A stretch of DNA of 64,000 bases from Microbacterium sp. MYb66 (GCF_002979435.1 NZ_PCOV01000004.1:124001-188000); one strand, 5' to 3'. Positions 26,376 through 34,504 are shown, numbered from the stretch's first letter. Notes: generated by a model from the letters alone, not told the origin. Program-made: numbers and translations.

Positions 26376-27776
26376 GTGTCCGACGCTCCCCGCACTGACT
26401 CCATCCCCGTCGCACGACCGGAGCAGCCCTCCACCGACACCGCCCCGACTCCGCAGCCCGAGCGCACCCTGACGGGGAGCATCCGCACCTCCACCGCCAC
26501 CGGCGCCATCCGCACGCTCGGTGCGAACCCGGCGACCGCGCCGATCATGCTGCACCCGGGAGACGCGATCTCCCTCGGTCGCCGGACGCTCTACATCATC
26601 CTGTTGGGCGCCCTCACCGCCCTCGGTCCGTTCACGATCGATCTGTATCTCCCCGCCTTCCCGGTGCTGGAGGAGGATTTCCAGACCACGGCCGCCGCCA
26701 TCCAGCTGACCCTGACCGGCACCATGATCGGGTTCGCACTCGGACAGCTCGTCGTCGGTCCGCTCAGCGACAAGGTCGGACGCCGGGTGCCGCTGATCGC
26801 GGTCACCGCCCTGCACGTCCTCGCCAGTGTGGGCGCGGCGTTCGCACCGGACCTCGGGCTGCTCAGCGCCGCCCGGGTGCTCATGGGCGTCGGCGCGGCG
26901 GCCGGCGGTGTCGTGGCCATGGCGATCGTCCGCGACCTGTTCGGCGGGCGCCGGCTGGTCGTCATGCTCTCGCGCCTCGCCCTGGTCTCCGGCGTCGCGC
27001 CCGTCATCGCCCCTCTCATCGGCTCGTGGCTGCTGACGCTCATGCCCTGGCGCGGGATCTTCGGGGTGCTCGCGGCCTACGGCGTGGTGATGCTGCTCTC
27101 GACGATCCTGTTCGTCCCGGAGACGCTGCCCGTGGCACGGCGACAGGACCGCGGCGGTGCCACCATGCTGCAGCGCTACCGTTCGGTGCTCTCGGACCGG
27201 GTGTTCCTCGGCGTGCTCGTGATCGGCGGCATGACCTTCTCCGGCCTGTTCTCGTACCTGTCGGCTTCGCCCTTCCTGTTCCAGGTGACACACGGGCTCG
27301 ATGCGCAGCAGTACGGCATGCTGTTCGCCGTGAACTCGCTCGGCGTCGTCGTCGGCGTGCAGACCGCTTCCCGACTCGCCGCGCGGTTCGGGCCGCAGTG
27401 GGTGATGGCCTACTCGACCGCGGTGCTGCTTCTCGCCGGAATCGCGATCATCGTCACCGATCAGCTCGGGCTCGGGCTGTGGGGCACGGTCATCCCGCTG
27501 TTCGTCTTCATGACCGCGTGCGGCTTCACCTTCCCGAACGTCCAGGTGCTGGCGCTGGACCGCCACGGCAAGGCGGCCGGCACGGCGGCGTCGATCATCG
27601 GAGCCACGAACTTCGGCGTCGCCGGACTCATCTCCCCGGTCGTCGGCTGGCTCTCGCACGACGCCGGCATCACCGCGACGACCATGGCCTCGGTCATGGT
27701 CGGCTGTGCCGCCATCGGCATCCTCTCGCTGTGGTTCGTCGTGCGTCCGCGCAGTGTCGGCATGCTCACTCCCTGA
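26376..27776 (+). CDS. Bcr/CflA-type multidrug MFS transporter
   Basis: A 466-residue membrane protein is predicted if translation starts at GTG 26376, which has GGAAGG 5 bp upstream. ATG 26346 and 26313 are less likely, since TAACAT at 26310-26315 looks like a -10 box. A polar N-terminal region of about 60 residues precedes twelve helices. Helix 1 reads ILLGALTALGPFTIDLYLPAF, and motif A is VGPLSDKVGRRVPLI. The family (DHA1, Bcr/CflA) exports drugs such as bicyclomycin and also cysteine, so a role in removing excess cysteine beside cbs-metB is possible. Confidence 0.85.
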   Translation: MSDAPRTDSIPVARPEQPSTDTAPTPQPERTLTGSIRTSTATGAIRTLGANPATAPIMLHPGDAISLGRRTLYIILLGALTALGPFTIDLYLPAFPVLEEDFQTTAAAIQLTLTGTMIGFALGQLVVGPLSDKVGRRVPLIAVTALHVLASVGAAFAPDLGLLSAARVLMGVGAAAGGVVAMAIVRDLFGGRRLVVMLSRLALVSGVAPVIAPLIGSWLLTLMPWRGIFGVLAAYGVVMLLSTILFVPETLPVARRQDRGGATMLQRYRSVLSDRVFLGVLVIGGMTFSGLFSYLSASPFLFQVTHGLDAQQYGMLFAVNSLGVVVGVQTASRLAARFGPQWVMAYSTAVLLLAGIAIIVTDQLGLGLWGTVIPLFVFMTACGFTFPNVQVLALDRHGKAAGTAASIIGATNFGVAGLISPVVGWLSHDAGITATTMASVMVGCAAIGILSLWFVVRPRSVGMLTP

Positions 27777-27807
27777 GTGCTCAGGAGTCATCCGACAGAA
27801 TGGGACG

Positions 27808-28437
27808 ATGAACAGGCGGATGCTGCTGTGGTGGGGAGTGGGCCTCCTCGCGCTCGCAACGGTGCTCGGTGCCGTGGTGGTGTTCGCGTATCCGGAGACG
27901 CCCGGCTTCGACCGCTGGTGGAACGACACGGTCGCGGGCTTCCGGGCCGAATGGATGCTCGACTTCGCCCTCGCTCTGAACTGGATCGGCGGCGGCTGGG
28001 TCGCGATCCTCGGGGTGCCGGTCTTGGCGATCCTCGCCCTCGTGCTCGCGCGTCGGTGGCGGGGTGCGGTGTTCGCGGCCGCGTGCTTCGCCGCGAGCGC
28101 CGGAGCCGTCCAGCTCCTCAAGCAGCTGTTCGGGCGCGCGCGGCCGGACGACATGCTGGTGGTGAGCGACTACGGCTCCTTCCCGTCGGGGCACACCGCG
28201 AACGCCGCGACGATCGCACTCGTGCTCTGGGTCCTGTTCCCACGGGTGTGGGTCGCGATCGTCGGCGCGCTCTGGGTGCTCGCGATGGCCCTCTCGCGCA
28301 CCTTCCTGTCGGTGCACTGGGCCACCGACACCCTCGGCGGGGCGATCGTCGGCGCGGGCGTGGTCCTGGTGCTCGCGGCCTGGCTGCTGCCGTGGGCTCA
28401 GCGGACGAAGGCGCAGGTCGACGCGCCGATAGGCTGA
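27808..28437 (+). CDS. PAP2-family membrane phosphatase
   Basis: The 209-residue protein has about five helices and the three PAP2 motifs: KQLFGRARPDD (motif 1), PSGHTANA (motif 2) and SRTFLSVHWATDTLGG (motif 3, with the catalytic His). Such enzymes dephosphorylate lipid phosphates such as undecaprenyl pyrophosphate or phosphatidic acid on the outer face of the membrane. The ATG at 27808 follows GGGACG. It is followed 29 bp later by a GNAT gene. Confidence 0.88.
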   Translation: MNRRMLLWWGVGLLALATVLGAVVVFAYPETPGFDRWWNDTVAGFRAEWMLDFALALNWIGGGWVAILGVPVLAILALVLARRWRGAVFAAACFAASAGAVQLLKQLFGRARPDDMLVVSDYGSFPSGHTANAATIALVLWVLFPRVWVAIVGALWVLAMALSRTFLSVHWATDTLGGAIVGAGVVLVLAAWLLPWAQRTKAQVDAPIG

Positions 28438-28466
28438 ACGGACCCGATCCGTCCAGAGGAGCCTTC

Positions 28467-29069
28467 GTGTCGCGCATCCGTCCGTACCGCCCCACCGATC
28501 GTGCCGCGCTGTACGAGATCTGCGTGAAGACGGCCGATGCCGGAGCCGATGCGACCGGCATCCTCTCCGACGACTCGCTGTGGGGGGAGCTCTTCGCCGT
28601 CCCCTACGCCGAACGGCATTCGGACCTCGCGTGGATCGTCGAGAGCGACGACGAGCGAGCGATCGGCTACATCGTGGCGACGGACGACACCGACGCGTTC
28701 TACACCTGGTTCCGGGAGGAGTGGTGGCCGACGCTGCAGGAGCGGTACCCCCGCCCTTCGGTGGTCACCACGCGCGAAGACCGGATGGTCGACTACGGGT
28801 ACACCCGTGCGCCGGGCATCGAGCCCAACGCCGCCGAGTACCCGGCGCACCTGCACATCGATCTGCTTCCGGAGACGCAGGGGCAGGGGCTCGGGCGGCG
28901 GCTCATGGAGACACTGTTCGCCGAGCTGACGCGCCGCGGGGTGCGCGGCCTGCATCTGGGGATCGACCCGAACAACGCCGGAGCAGCCGCGTTCTACGAG
29001 CGGCTCGGGATGACGCGACTCCCCGCAGCGCCCGGCGGGCAGATCTACGGCGTGCGCTTCGACGGCTGA
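28467..29069 (+). CDS. GNAT-family N-acetyltransferase
   Basis: The 200-residue protein starts at GTG 28467 (AGAGGAG at 28455-28461). It opens with the GNAT strand MSRIRPYRPTDRAALYEIC, and has the acetyl-CoA pyrophosphate loop ETQGQGLGRRLMETLF and the C-terminal NNAGAAAFYERLGM. The insertion with TWFREEWWPTLQERYP matches a subgroup related to the acetyltransferase-like domain of O-GlcNAcase. The substrate is unknown. Confidence 0.85.
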   Translation: MSRIRPYRPTDRAALYEICVKTADAGADATGILSDDSLWGELFAVPYAERHSDLAWIVESDDERAIGYIVATDDTDAFYTWFREEWWPTLQERYPRPSVVTTREDRMVDYGYTRAPGIEPNAAEYPAHLHIDLLPETQGQGLGRRLMETLFAELTRRGVRGLHLGIDPNNAGAAAFYERLGMTRLPAAPGGQIYGVRFDG

Positions 29070-29102
29070 CGGCGGAGGGGGCGAATCCCCCGTACTCGAG
29101 GG

Positions 29103-29148
29103 AAACGCAAGAAGGGCCCCCGCTGGCGCGGAGACCCTTCTTGCGTTT
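29103..29148. terminator. Bidirectional terminator between the GNAT gene and tRNA-Ser
   Basis: 14-bp perfect arms (29103-29116 and 29135-29148) enclose an 18-nt GC-rich apical part that can pair partly. The stem is flanked by A-run and T-run sides, so it can end transcription from both the GNAT gene and the minus-strand tRNA-Ser. Confidence 0.8.
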
Positions 29149-29149
29149 C

Positions 29150-29237
29150 TGGCGGTGACGGCGGGATTCGAACCCGCGGTTGCTTGCACAACACACGCTT
29201 TCCAAGCGTGCTCCTTCGGCCGCTCGGACACGTCACC
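29150..29237 (-). tRNA. tRNA-Ser (anticodon GGA)
   Basis: Read on the minus strand, the acceptor GGTGACG (5' end at 29237) pairs with CGTCACC. The anticodon loop TTGGAAA gives GGA (complement of 29201-29203), a long variable arm follows, and the T arm contains GGTTCGAATCC. CCA is encoded (complement of 29150-29152). It lies just outside the daptide-type cluster, with its 5' side facing the cluster. Confidence 0.96.
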
Positions 29238-29336
29238 AAGGAACAACCTGTCCATCCTATCCGATCGGGGGAGGGCGGCGTGACAGGGGCGTCGCGCTCT
29301 GTGATGGCCGCTTCCGACGGACCTGTGGACGGAATA

Positions 29337-29363
29337 TTGCATGTCACACGTCGCGTGTATAAC
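29337..29363 (+). promoter_or_regulatory. Likely promoter of the daptide-type cluster
   Basis: TATAAC (29358-29363) is a good -10 box. A possible -35 TTGCAT (29337-29342) is spaced only 15 bp away. A perfect inverted repeat ACACG-TCG-CGTGT (29346-29358) fills the spacer and touches the -10, so a repressor could bind there. The region is AT-rich compared with its surroundings. No regulator gene lies in the cluster itself. Confidence 0.45.
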
Positions 29364-29416
29364 CTCAAACGAGGACAGATCATCTTCAAAAGGGATTCGT
29401 GCTTCTGGGGGGAAAC

Positions 29417-30493
29417 ATGCAAGACAGCTCGACCACGGCGTCACGGCCCGGCCACCGCGCGGCGACCGCTTTCGAGCAGTACGTCACCGGCAGGCGAGGG
29501 ATCGTCGAGGGTGCGGTGTTCTTTCTCGAATCCGGAGACCACCTCGACGAAGTGCTTCGCGTGGCAGAGCCCTGCGACGTCGTGATCGCGCCCGCCGCCG
29601 CCCTCGCACCACATGCGGATCCCCGGACCATCGGATACGACGGTTCTTACATGGAGCCTGGCGACGAGATCATCTTTGACGGGCGACGCGCCTTCGAGCT
29701 GCAGGACTACATCGCCCTCCCGTTCCTCTCCGTCGTCGGACCGACCGTCGTCCGCCAACGCTCCGCAGCAGGCATCGCCGCCTTCCTCAGCGATGCCGAC
29801 ACGGCGTGGGAGTCTGGAGTCTTCGTCGGACAGCTCCTGAGCGCCGATGTGCTGTTGGATTCCCGCGACTCCTTTCTCCCGGCTGACCCCGTCGGCGATT
29901 CTCTTGTACGAATCCATGTCACGCGTCGGGGTGAGTATCGAGACGGACCCGATGGGCTTCTCCTCGGGAAAGTGGGGGAGGAACGGGCCGACGTCGAACC
30001 GGAAGCAGCGTCGAGGGAGGGGCGCGGCCGATCATTCGCCGGGATCGTCGACCCGAGTGTCCTCGAGGCGGACCTCGACAACCGCCCGTGGTTCGAGCGC
30101 TATCTGGCGGCTCTCGACCTGCTGCGACTCTGGGCCAACGCGCCCGAGCGCCCCGCCATTTCCGGCTTCGGTGGCCACCTTGTCGCGGCGCTCGAGGAGG
30201 GCGGATCGTACCCCGCGGCACTGTCGCCACGCGCACCCTTCCTCGTCACGGGGGACGGCGATGAATACGTCCTGGTCGATCGGATCAACCGCAGACACTT
30301 ACGTCTCACCGTCGATTCCGCGAGGGCGGCCGAATGTCTGATCGCCACGTCTGACGAGTCGGAGGCCGCGGCACTGCTTGCGATCGAACTCGGGAGCCGG
30401 GTGAGCAGTGTGACTCCGTTGGTGCGCGAGCTACGAGACAGATTCGCCGCGGCGGGGCTCGACGTCACGGCGATGCGGCGGGGTGGAGCATGA
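29417..30493 (+). CDS. Daptide-cluster RiPP recognition-like protein, copy 1
   Basis: The 358-residue soluble protein starts at ATG 29417 after GGGGGGAA (a GTG at 29399 is possible). It is clearly homologous to the next gene: both have DE-x2-F-x2-RR-x-ELQDY near residue 85, a VGPT strand, an FxRYLxAxDLLRLW-like helix and an IxGFG motif. In daptide clusters a protein of this kind is annotated as the RiPP recognition protein that guides the tailoring enzymes to the leader peptide. The role here rests on position and family resemblance. The C-terminal third may carry a PqqD-like winged helix (APFLVTGDGDEYVLVD). It overlaps the next gene by 4 bp. Confidence 0.65.
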   Translation: MQDSSTTASRPGHRAATAFEQYVTGRRGIVEGAVFFLESGDHLDEVLRVAEPCDVVIAPAAALAPHADPRTIGYDGSYMEPGDEIIFDGRRAFELQDYIALPFLSVVGPTVVRQRSAAGIAAFLSDADTAWESGVFVGQLLSADVLLDSRDSFLPADPVGDSLVRIHVTRRGEYRDGPDGLLLGKVGEERADVEPEAASREGRGRSFAGIVDPSVLEADLDNRPWFERYLAALDLLRLWANAPERPAISGFGGHLVAALEEGGSYPAALSPRAPFLVTGDGDEYVLVDRINRRHLRLTVDSARAAECLIATSDESEAAALLAIELGSRVSSVTPLVRELRDRFAAAGLDVTAMRRGGA

Positions 30494-31542
30494 CGCGGGA
30501 CGAAGCGGCAGGCGTGGAGATGGACGCCGTCGGAGCCCGGGCGCTGCGGGACTGGATCACCGGATCGCGTGAACAGCACGCGCGGGTCTTTCTCGTCGAG
30601 CGCGGAGCTTCGGCGCGGAGCCTCAACACTGCGGCGGGCAAGGGGGACGTCGTTCTGCTGCCGGCGGACAGCGAGCCACATGCAGGACCCGCCACGGCCG
30701 TCCATTACGGCGGAGAGCTTCATGATGTCGGTGACGAGCTGTTCTTCGGCGAACGCAGAGTCGAGCTCCAGGACTATGTCGCAGCCGACTACGTGCAGAT
30801 CGTCGGACCCACTGCAGTGTGCTTTTTCGATATGTCGAGTTGGCGTGCCTTCCTCGACGACGCTGAGCTCGCCCGCCAGACGGGCGTCTTTCCCTCAGCG
30901 TTGATCGACCACAGGATTCTCCTCGCGAACCGCGCAGCGCTCGACGACCCCGGTGCTCTCGAGGCTCCGAGCGCCATCCGAGTGAGTCCTGATGGCAGTG
31001 CCAGCATCGGTGTTCGAGGGCCCGTCATCGGCCACGTCGACGACCTGCACCGCTTGCTCACGGTCCCGCTTCCCCATGTTGCTGTGTGGGAAGACATCGC
31101 ACCCAGGGAGGTCTTCCTCGCTGATCTCGCGAGTCGGAGATGGATCGGTCGATACCTCAACGCAACGGATCTCATGAAGATGCTCCGGCTCGCCAACGGT
31201 GCGGCGAAGATCGCGGGGTTCGGCTGGTCGCTGATCGACGATGCCCTCGACGATGCCGAACCGCGGACAAGCGATCCATTCTTGCTCGAGACGACAGAGG
31301 GCTTCCTGTTGGCCGACCCCACCACGCTGAGGCGCCAGCTGCTGTCACCTCTGACAGCCATGGTGGTCGCAGTCGTGCAGACTTCGAGCGCCCCTCAGCT
31401 CGCGGCGGAGCGCGTGGCGCGGCAGCTCGGCATTCCCGTGCCGGAGGCGGGATCCCTGTGCGGTGAGGCCCTTGCGGCTCTCGGCATACATTTCGGCAGC
31501 CGCGCTGCCTCCGTACGACGCATCACGGGAGTCGACGCATGA
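30490..31542 (+). CDS. Daptide-cluster RiPP recognition-like protein, copy 2
   Basis: The 350-residue protein is a paralogue of the preceding gene, with the shared motifs VELQDYV, QIVGPT, RYLNATDLMKMLRLANG and KIAGFGWSL. A segment reading DPFLLETTEGFLLADPTTLR resembles the PqqD/RiPP-recognition fold. It is translationally coupled on both sides (ATGA overlaps with copy 1 and with the aminotransferase). The presence of two divergent copies suggests either a heteromer or separate recognition of the different precursors. This is inference. Confidence 0.6.
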   Translation: MTRDEAAGVEMDAVGARALRDWITGSREQHARVFLVERGASARSLNTAAGKGDVVLLPADSEPHAGPATAVHYGGELHDVGDELFFGERRVELQDYVAADYVQIVGPTAVCFFDMSSWRAFLDDAELARQTGVFPSALIDHRILLANRAALDDPGALEAPSAIRVSPDGSASIGVRGPVIGHVDDLHRLLTVPLPHVAVWEDIAPREVFLADLASRRWIGRYLNATDLMKMLRLANGAAKIAGFGWSLIDDALDDAEPRTSDPFLLETTEGFLLADPTTLRRQLLSPLTAMVVAVVQTSSAPQLAAERVARQLGIPVPEAGSLCGEALAALGIHFGSRAASVRRITGVDA

Positions 31543-32798
31543 CCGACCCGCACGCGCTGTGGACCTCGATGCTCCCGGCAGACGCGACTTTCACGCGTGA
31601 CCGGATCGCCGTCGGCGCCGCCGGAAATCGAATCGAGTTCGCAGACGGCTCGACTCGGCTCTGCGCGACGAGTGGGCTATGGAACGCTCCACTCGGCTTC
31701 GGCAACCCCGCGGTCGCCGAAGCAGTGAGCAGGGCGACACATGATGCCTCGTACCTCTCCCTGTTCAGAGCGCCGCACAGGTACGCGGAAGTCGCGGCGG
31801 AGGCTCTCGTCGAACTGGCGAACCCGAGCAGGTACGGCCGTGTCATCTTCTCCACATCGGGCGGAGCAGCGAATGATGCGGCCGTGAAGCTGACACGGCA
31901 GTACTGGGCACAGAAGGGGGCCGGATCCCGCTCGCTCGTCGTCGGTCTGAAGGGCAGCTATCACGGCACCATGTACGGCAGTCACGCGCTGAGCGGCGAT
32001 GACCTCCTCCAAGCGGTGTATTCGGTCGACCGCAGGTCAGTGCGGCACGTCTCGCACAGCGACGACGGGGAAGAGCTGGCGACATTGCTCTCACGCGAAG
32101 GCTCGCGGGTGGCCTCGGTGGTCGTCGAGCCCGTCCTCGGCAGCGGGGCGTACGCGCTCTCCGCTGCCTTCGTGTCCCGTCTTCTCGCTCTCCGAGAGGA
32201 GTACGGGTTCCTGATCGTGGCCGATGAGGTCGCGACAGGATTCGGCCGCACCGGGACGATGTTCGCCACTGACCGCTGGGCCGCCGCACCCGACGTCCTC
32301 ATTCTCTCCAAAGCGCTGACGAACGGCGCGATGGGCGCCGCCGCACTCCTCATCGGGCACCGAGTGGCCTCCGAGTTCGTCCGAGGAGGCTGGACGTTCG
32401 TTCACGGCGAGACGCAGGCGGGCACACCCGCGTGCGCGGCGGCCATCGTCGCCGTCATCGAAGAACTGCACCGCATCGACGTGGAATCGGTGACCACGTC
32501 ACTGGCCGACGACTTGTCGCAGCTCACGACGCGGTTGGTGTCGGACGGTGTCGTCGACCGGGTCGCGGGACGCGGCTGCTTCCTTGGACTGGAACTCCAC
32601 GACCGAGACGGGAATCCGCTGTCCGGCCCCGAGGTTCTCCGCGTCGTCTCCGCAATCGCGGAGAAAGGCGTCGTCGTGCAGCCGGGACCGAGTTCGATCG
32701 AACTGATTCCCGCATATGGGTTCACCGCTGGCGAACTCATCGAGATGGATACGGCGGTGCGTGCGGGTGTCGTGCAGGCGTGGGAGCTCTCCGCATGA
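31539..32798 (+). CDS. mpaD: Daptide-type RiPP aminotransferase (class III, PLP)
   Basis: The 419-residue protein is a fold-type I class III aminotransferase. The PLP-binding Lys258 lies in ILSKALTNGAMG, and the conserved Asp in IVADEVATGFGRTGTMF binds the pyridine nitrogen. GCCAASA-type and YHGTMYG segments are also seen. In daptide biosynthesis such an enzyme transaminates the ketone left after oxidative decarboxylation of the C-terminal threonine, giving a terminal amine. It starts at ATG overlapping the previous stop, and is itself overlapped by the dehydrogenase gene. The letter follows my recollection of the Microbacterium paraoxydans mpa cluster. Confidence 0.8.
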   Translation: MTDPHALWTSMLPADATFTRDRIAVGAAGNRIEFADGSTRLCATSGLWNAPLGFGNPAVAEAVSRATHDASYLSLFRAPHRYAEVAAEALVELANPSRYGRVIFSTSGGAANDAAVKLTRQYWAQKGAGSRSLVVGLKGSYHGTMYGSHALSGDDLLQAVYSVDRRSVRHVSHSDDGEELATLLSREGSRVASVVVEPVLGSGAYALSAAFVSRLLALREEYGFLIVADEVATGFGRTGTMFATDRWAAAPDVLILSKALTNGAMGAAALLIGHRVASEFVRGGWTFVHGETQAGTPACAAAIVAVIEELHRIDVESVTTSLADDLSQLTTRLVSDGVVDRVAGRGCFLGLELHDRDGNPLSGPEVLRVVSAIAEKGVVVQPGPSSIELIPAYGFTAGELIEMDTAVRAGVVQAWELSA

Positions 32799-33985
32799 CC
32801 CGGGAATCTGCCGAGCGCATTCCCACGCTGTGGCACGGGACAGGGCTGGCGCGCGAGAGGGTGGTATCCCTCACGGCAGGGCGCGAGACTCTCGTGATCG
32901 CGGATTCGGCCGTCACCGTTCCCCTGCTGGACGACTACTGCGCGCGGATGATCGCCGTCGACGCACTCGCGGTGGATGTCACGACGGTGACGGACATCGC
33001 ACGCGAGATCGTTCGTCGTCCTCCCCGAGTCATCGTGGCGGTCGGCGGGGGGAGCATTCTCGATGCGAGCAAGATCGCGGCCCTGGCGCTCGCCCCCGGG
33101 CGGGTGTTCGATTACGCCGTCGGGCATGCATCGAGGTCAGCGCTGACCTTCTTGCCCGATTCGGCACCGCCCCTGGAAATCGTGGCGGTGCCGACGACGC
33201 TCGGCACTTCGTCGGAGACGAACAGCGTCAGCATCCTCAAGAACGAAATAGGTTACCGGCTCATCGTCGGGCGCTCTCTGAGACCGCGTCACGCGATCAT
33301 CGATCCCTCCAACCTGATCACCCTCTCGCACGCCGCAGTCAGGGAAGGGGCGATGGAGGCGTTCCTGCGTCTGGCGGGTGCGTCGACGAGTTCGCGACGA
33401 AGCGCCAGGGCGAACGGCGACGCCGTCGCCCTCGGCAGGGCGCTCCTCGAAACGGCCGCTCGCGACTCGGTGTCCCCCGCGGGGAGGCTGCGTCTCGCTC
33501 GCTTGAGCGCAGCCACGCAGCGCACGGCGGCACTGCGCGGCGGCGACCCCTACAGCGCGCGCCACTGGTACCTCGCGAACGAGGTCGCCTTCCTGCTCGA
33601 GGTGCGCAAGATGGTCGCCACGGCCGCGGTCATCGCTGCGATCTGGCGTCGGATCTGCTCGGGAGACGCGAGGTGGGGCGATCGGGAGAGCCTTGAGGAC
33701 TTCTGGACGAGGATCGCAGGCGGGGTGGCACTGCCCCTCCATCCACCCGCCGGCATCGCTGCGCTCATCGACCGCTGGGGGATCCCGTGTCCACGGCAGC
33801 CGAGCGCTCACGATACCGGCCGCATCTCCGCTGCCACAGAACGAGCATGGGGAAATCACCGACCGATGCTCCCAGGTCTCGTCGCACAGGACTTCTGCGA
33901 CGTGCTCCGCGATTCCTGCTGGAGCCCTCAGCCGGTCGGCAACGCGTGCCGACCATCGACATTCGCATCGGAGGAGGTGAATTGA
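32795..33985 (+). CDS. mpaC: Daptide-type dehydrogenase, iron-alcohol-dehydrogenase/DHQ-synthase fold
   Basis: The 396-residue protein has the nucleotide-binding motif GGGSILDASK near residues 84-93 and the DPSNLITLSHAA helix of the Fe-ADH superfamily. The stretch that normally carries the first two metal ligands (D-A-x-x-H) reads REGAMEAF (183-190), and the later His ligands are also not evident (HWYLANEVAFLLEVRKM near 257-273). The metal site therefore looks altered. It would oxidise the C-terminal threonine, after which CO2 is lost. It overlaps the aminotransferase gene by 4 bp and ends directly at the first precursor gene. Confidence 0.75.
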   Translation: MTRESAERIPTLWHGTGLARERVVSLTAGRETLVIADSAVTVPLLDDYCARMIAVDALAVDVTTVTDIAREIVRRPPRVIVAVGGGSILDASKIAALALAPGRVFDYAVGHASRSALTFLPDSAPPLEIVAVPTTLGTSSETNSVSILKNEIGYRLIVGRSLRPRHAIIDPSNLITLSHAAVREGAMEAFLRLAGASTSSRRSARANGDAVALGRALLETAARDSVSPAGRLRLARLSAATQRTAALRGGDPYSARHWYLANEVAFLLEVRKMVATAAVIAAIWRRICSGDARWGDRESLEDFWTRIAGGVALPLHPPAGIAALIDRWGIPCPRQPSAHDTGRISAATERAWGNHRPMLPGLVAQDFCDVLRDSCWSPQPVGNACRPSTFASEEVN

Positions 33986-34120
33986 ATGAACCACAGCATG
34001 GAAAAGCAGATCCACTTTCAAGAGCTGGAGGAGATGGATGCCCCCGACTGGGAGAGCTTCTACAGGGGCGTCGGAAGCGCTCTGATACTCATCGGGATCG
34101 GCGCGGCCGCTGCCACGTGA
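33986..34120 (+). CDS. mpaA: Daptide-type precursor peptide 1
   Basis: A 44-residue peptide starts at ATG 33986, right after the dehydrogenase stop, with GGAGGAGG at 33970-33977. The acidic leader carries FQELEEMD, and the core from about Trp22 to the end is hydrophobic (GSALILIGIGAAAAT) and finishes in threonine. All three peptides of this cluster share F-x-E-L-E, a short acidic stretch, then an aromatic residue and a hydrophobic helix ending in Thr. C-terminal Thr is the residue modified in daptides. The mature product would be a short amphipathic helix, possibly membrane-active. Confidence 0.8.
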   Translation: MNHSMEKQIHFQELEEMDAPDWESFYRGVGSALILIGIGAAAAT

Positions 34121-34161
34121 TCTCATCGGCCGGATCAATCGACAAGAGAAAGGAAGTCAGC

Positions 34162-34287
34162 ATGCAGGCCACAACCCCCAAGCTCGAGTTCACCGAACTC
34201 GAGGCTATGGAAGCACTGAACGACGCTGATGACTACATGCGGGGCTTCGCCGTTGGCGTGATCATCGGAATCCTCGCGCTGACGTAG
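34162..34287 (+). CDS. mpaA: Daptide-type precursor peptide 2
   Basis: A 41-residue peptide starts at ATG 34162 with AAAGGAAG 6 bp upstream. The leader carries LEFTELEAMEALNDADD, and the core DYMRGFAVGVIIGILALT is hydrophobic and ends in threonine. The leader motif matches those of peptides 1 and 3, while the core sequence differs, so at least three distinct products are expected. The 41-nt gap before it contains no other gene. Confidence 0.8.
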   Translation: MQATTPKLEFTELEAMEALNDADDYMRGFAVGVIIGILALT

Positions 34288-34322
34288 GAGTCGCATTCGC
34301 ATGTCGACCCAGGAGGTATGAA

Positions 34323-34442
34323 TTGCAGACGAAGTCGCTGGAGTTCCAGGAACTCGAACAGATCGACTCACCGCTCGAATGGTGGGAGCACGCGAGCTAC
34401 ATCATCGCCATCATCGGCGGTGCGGCCGCGATCGCGACCTGA
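34323..34442 (+). CDS. mpaA: Daptide-type precursor peptide 3 (TTG start)
   Basis: A 39-residue peptide starts at TTG 34323. The strong site AGGAGG (34311-34316) is 6 bp upstream, ideal for the TTG and too close for the out-of-frame ATG at 34318. The leader is TKSLEFQELEQIDSPLE, and the core WWEHASYIIAIIGGAAAIAT ends in threonine. The shared leader motif LEFxELE and C-terminal Thr confirm this frame. A rare TTG start may lower its expression, and automatic annotation may miss it. Confidence 0.78.
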   Translation: MQTKSLEFQELEQIDSPLEWWEHASYIIAIIGGAAAIAT

Positions 34443-34446
34443 CCGA

Positions 34447-34475
34447 GGGGTGCGGGCGCATCGCGCCCGCCCCCT
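34447..34475 (+). terminator. Attenuator-like hairpin after the precursor genes
   Basis: GGGG-(TG)-CGGGCGC pairs with GCGCCCGCCCC around an AT-rich loop, directly after the stop of precursor 3. A partial terminator here would give much more precursor than enzyme message, as often seen in RiPP operons. A 2-nt bulge weakens the stem. Confidence 0.5.
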
Positions 34476-34504
34476 ATTGCTCCCCGCTGAGAGGCGATTG
34501 TTGA

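Noticed and set aside
29150..29237. tRNA-Ser as attachment site of an integrated island
   Set aside because: There is no integrase, no repeated tRNA 3' end at the far side, and the cluster is on the 5' side of the tRNA.
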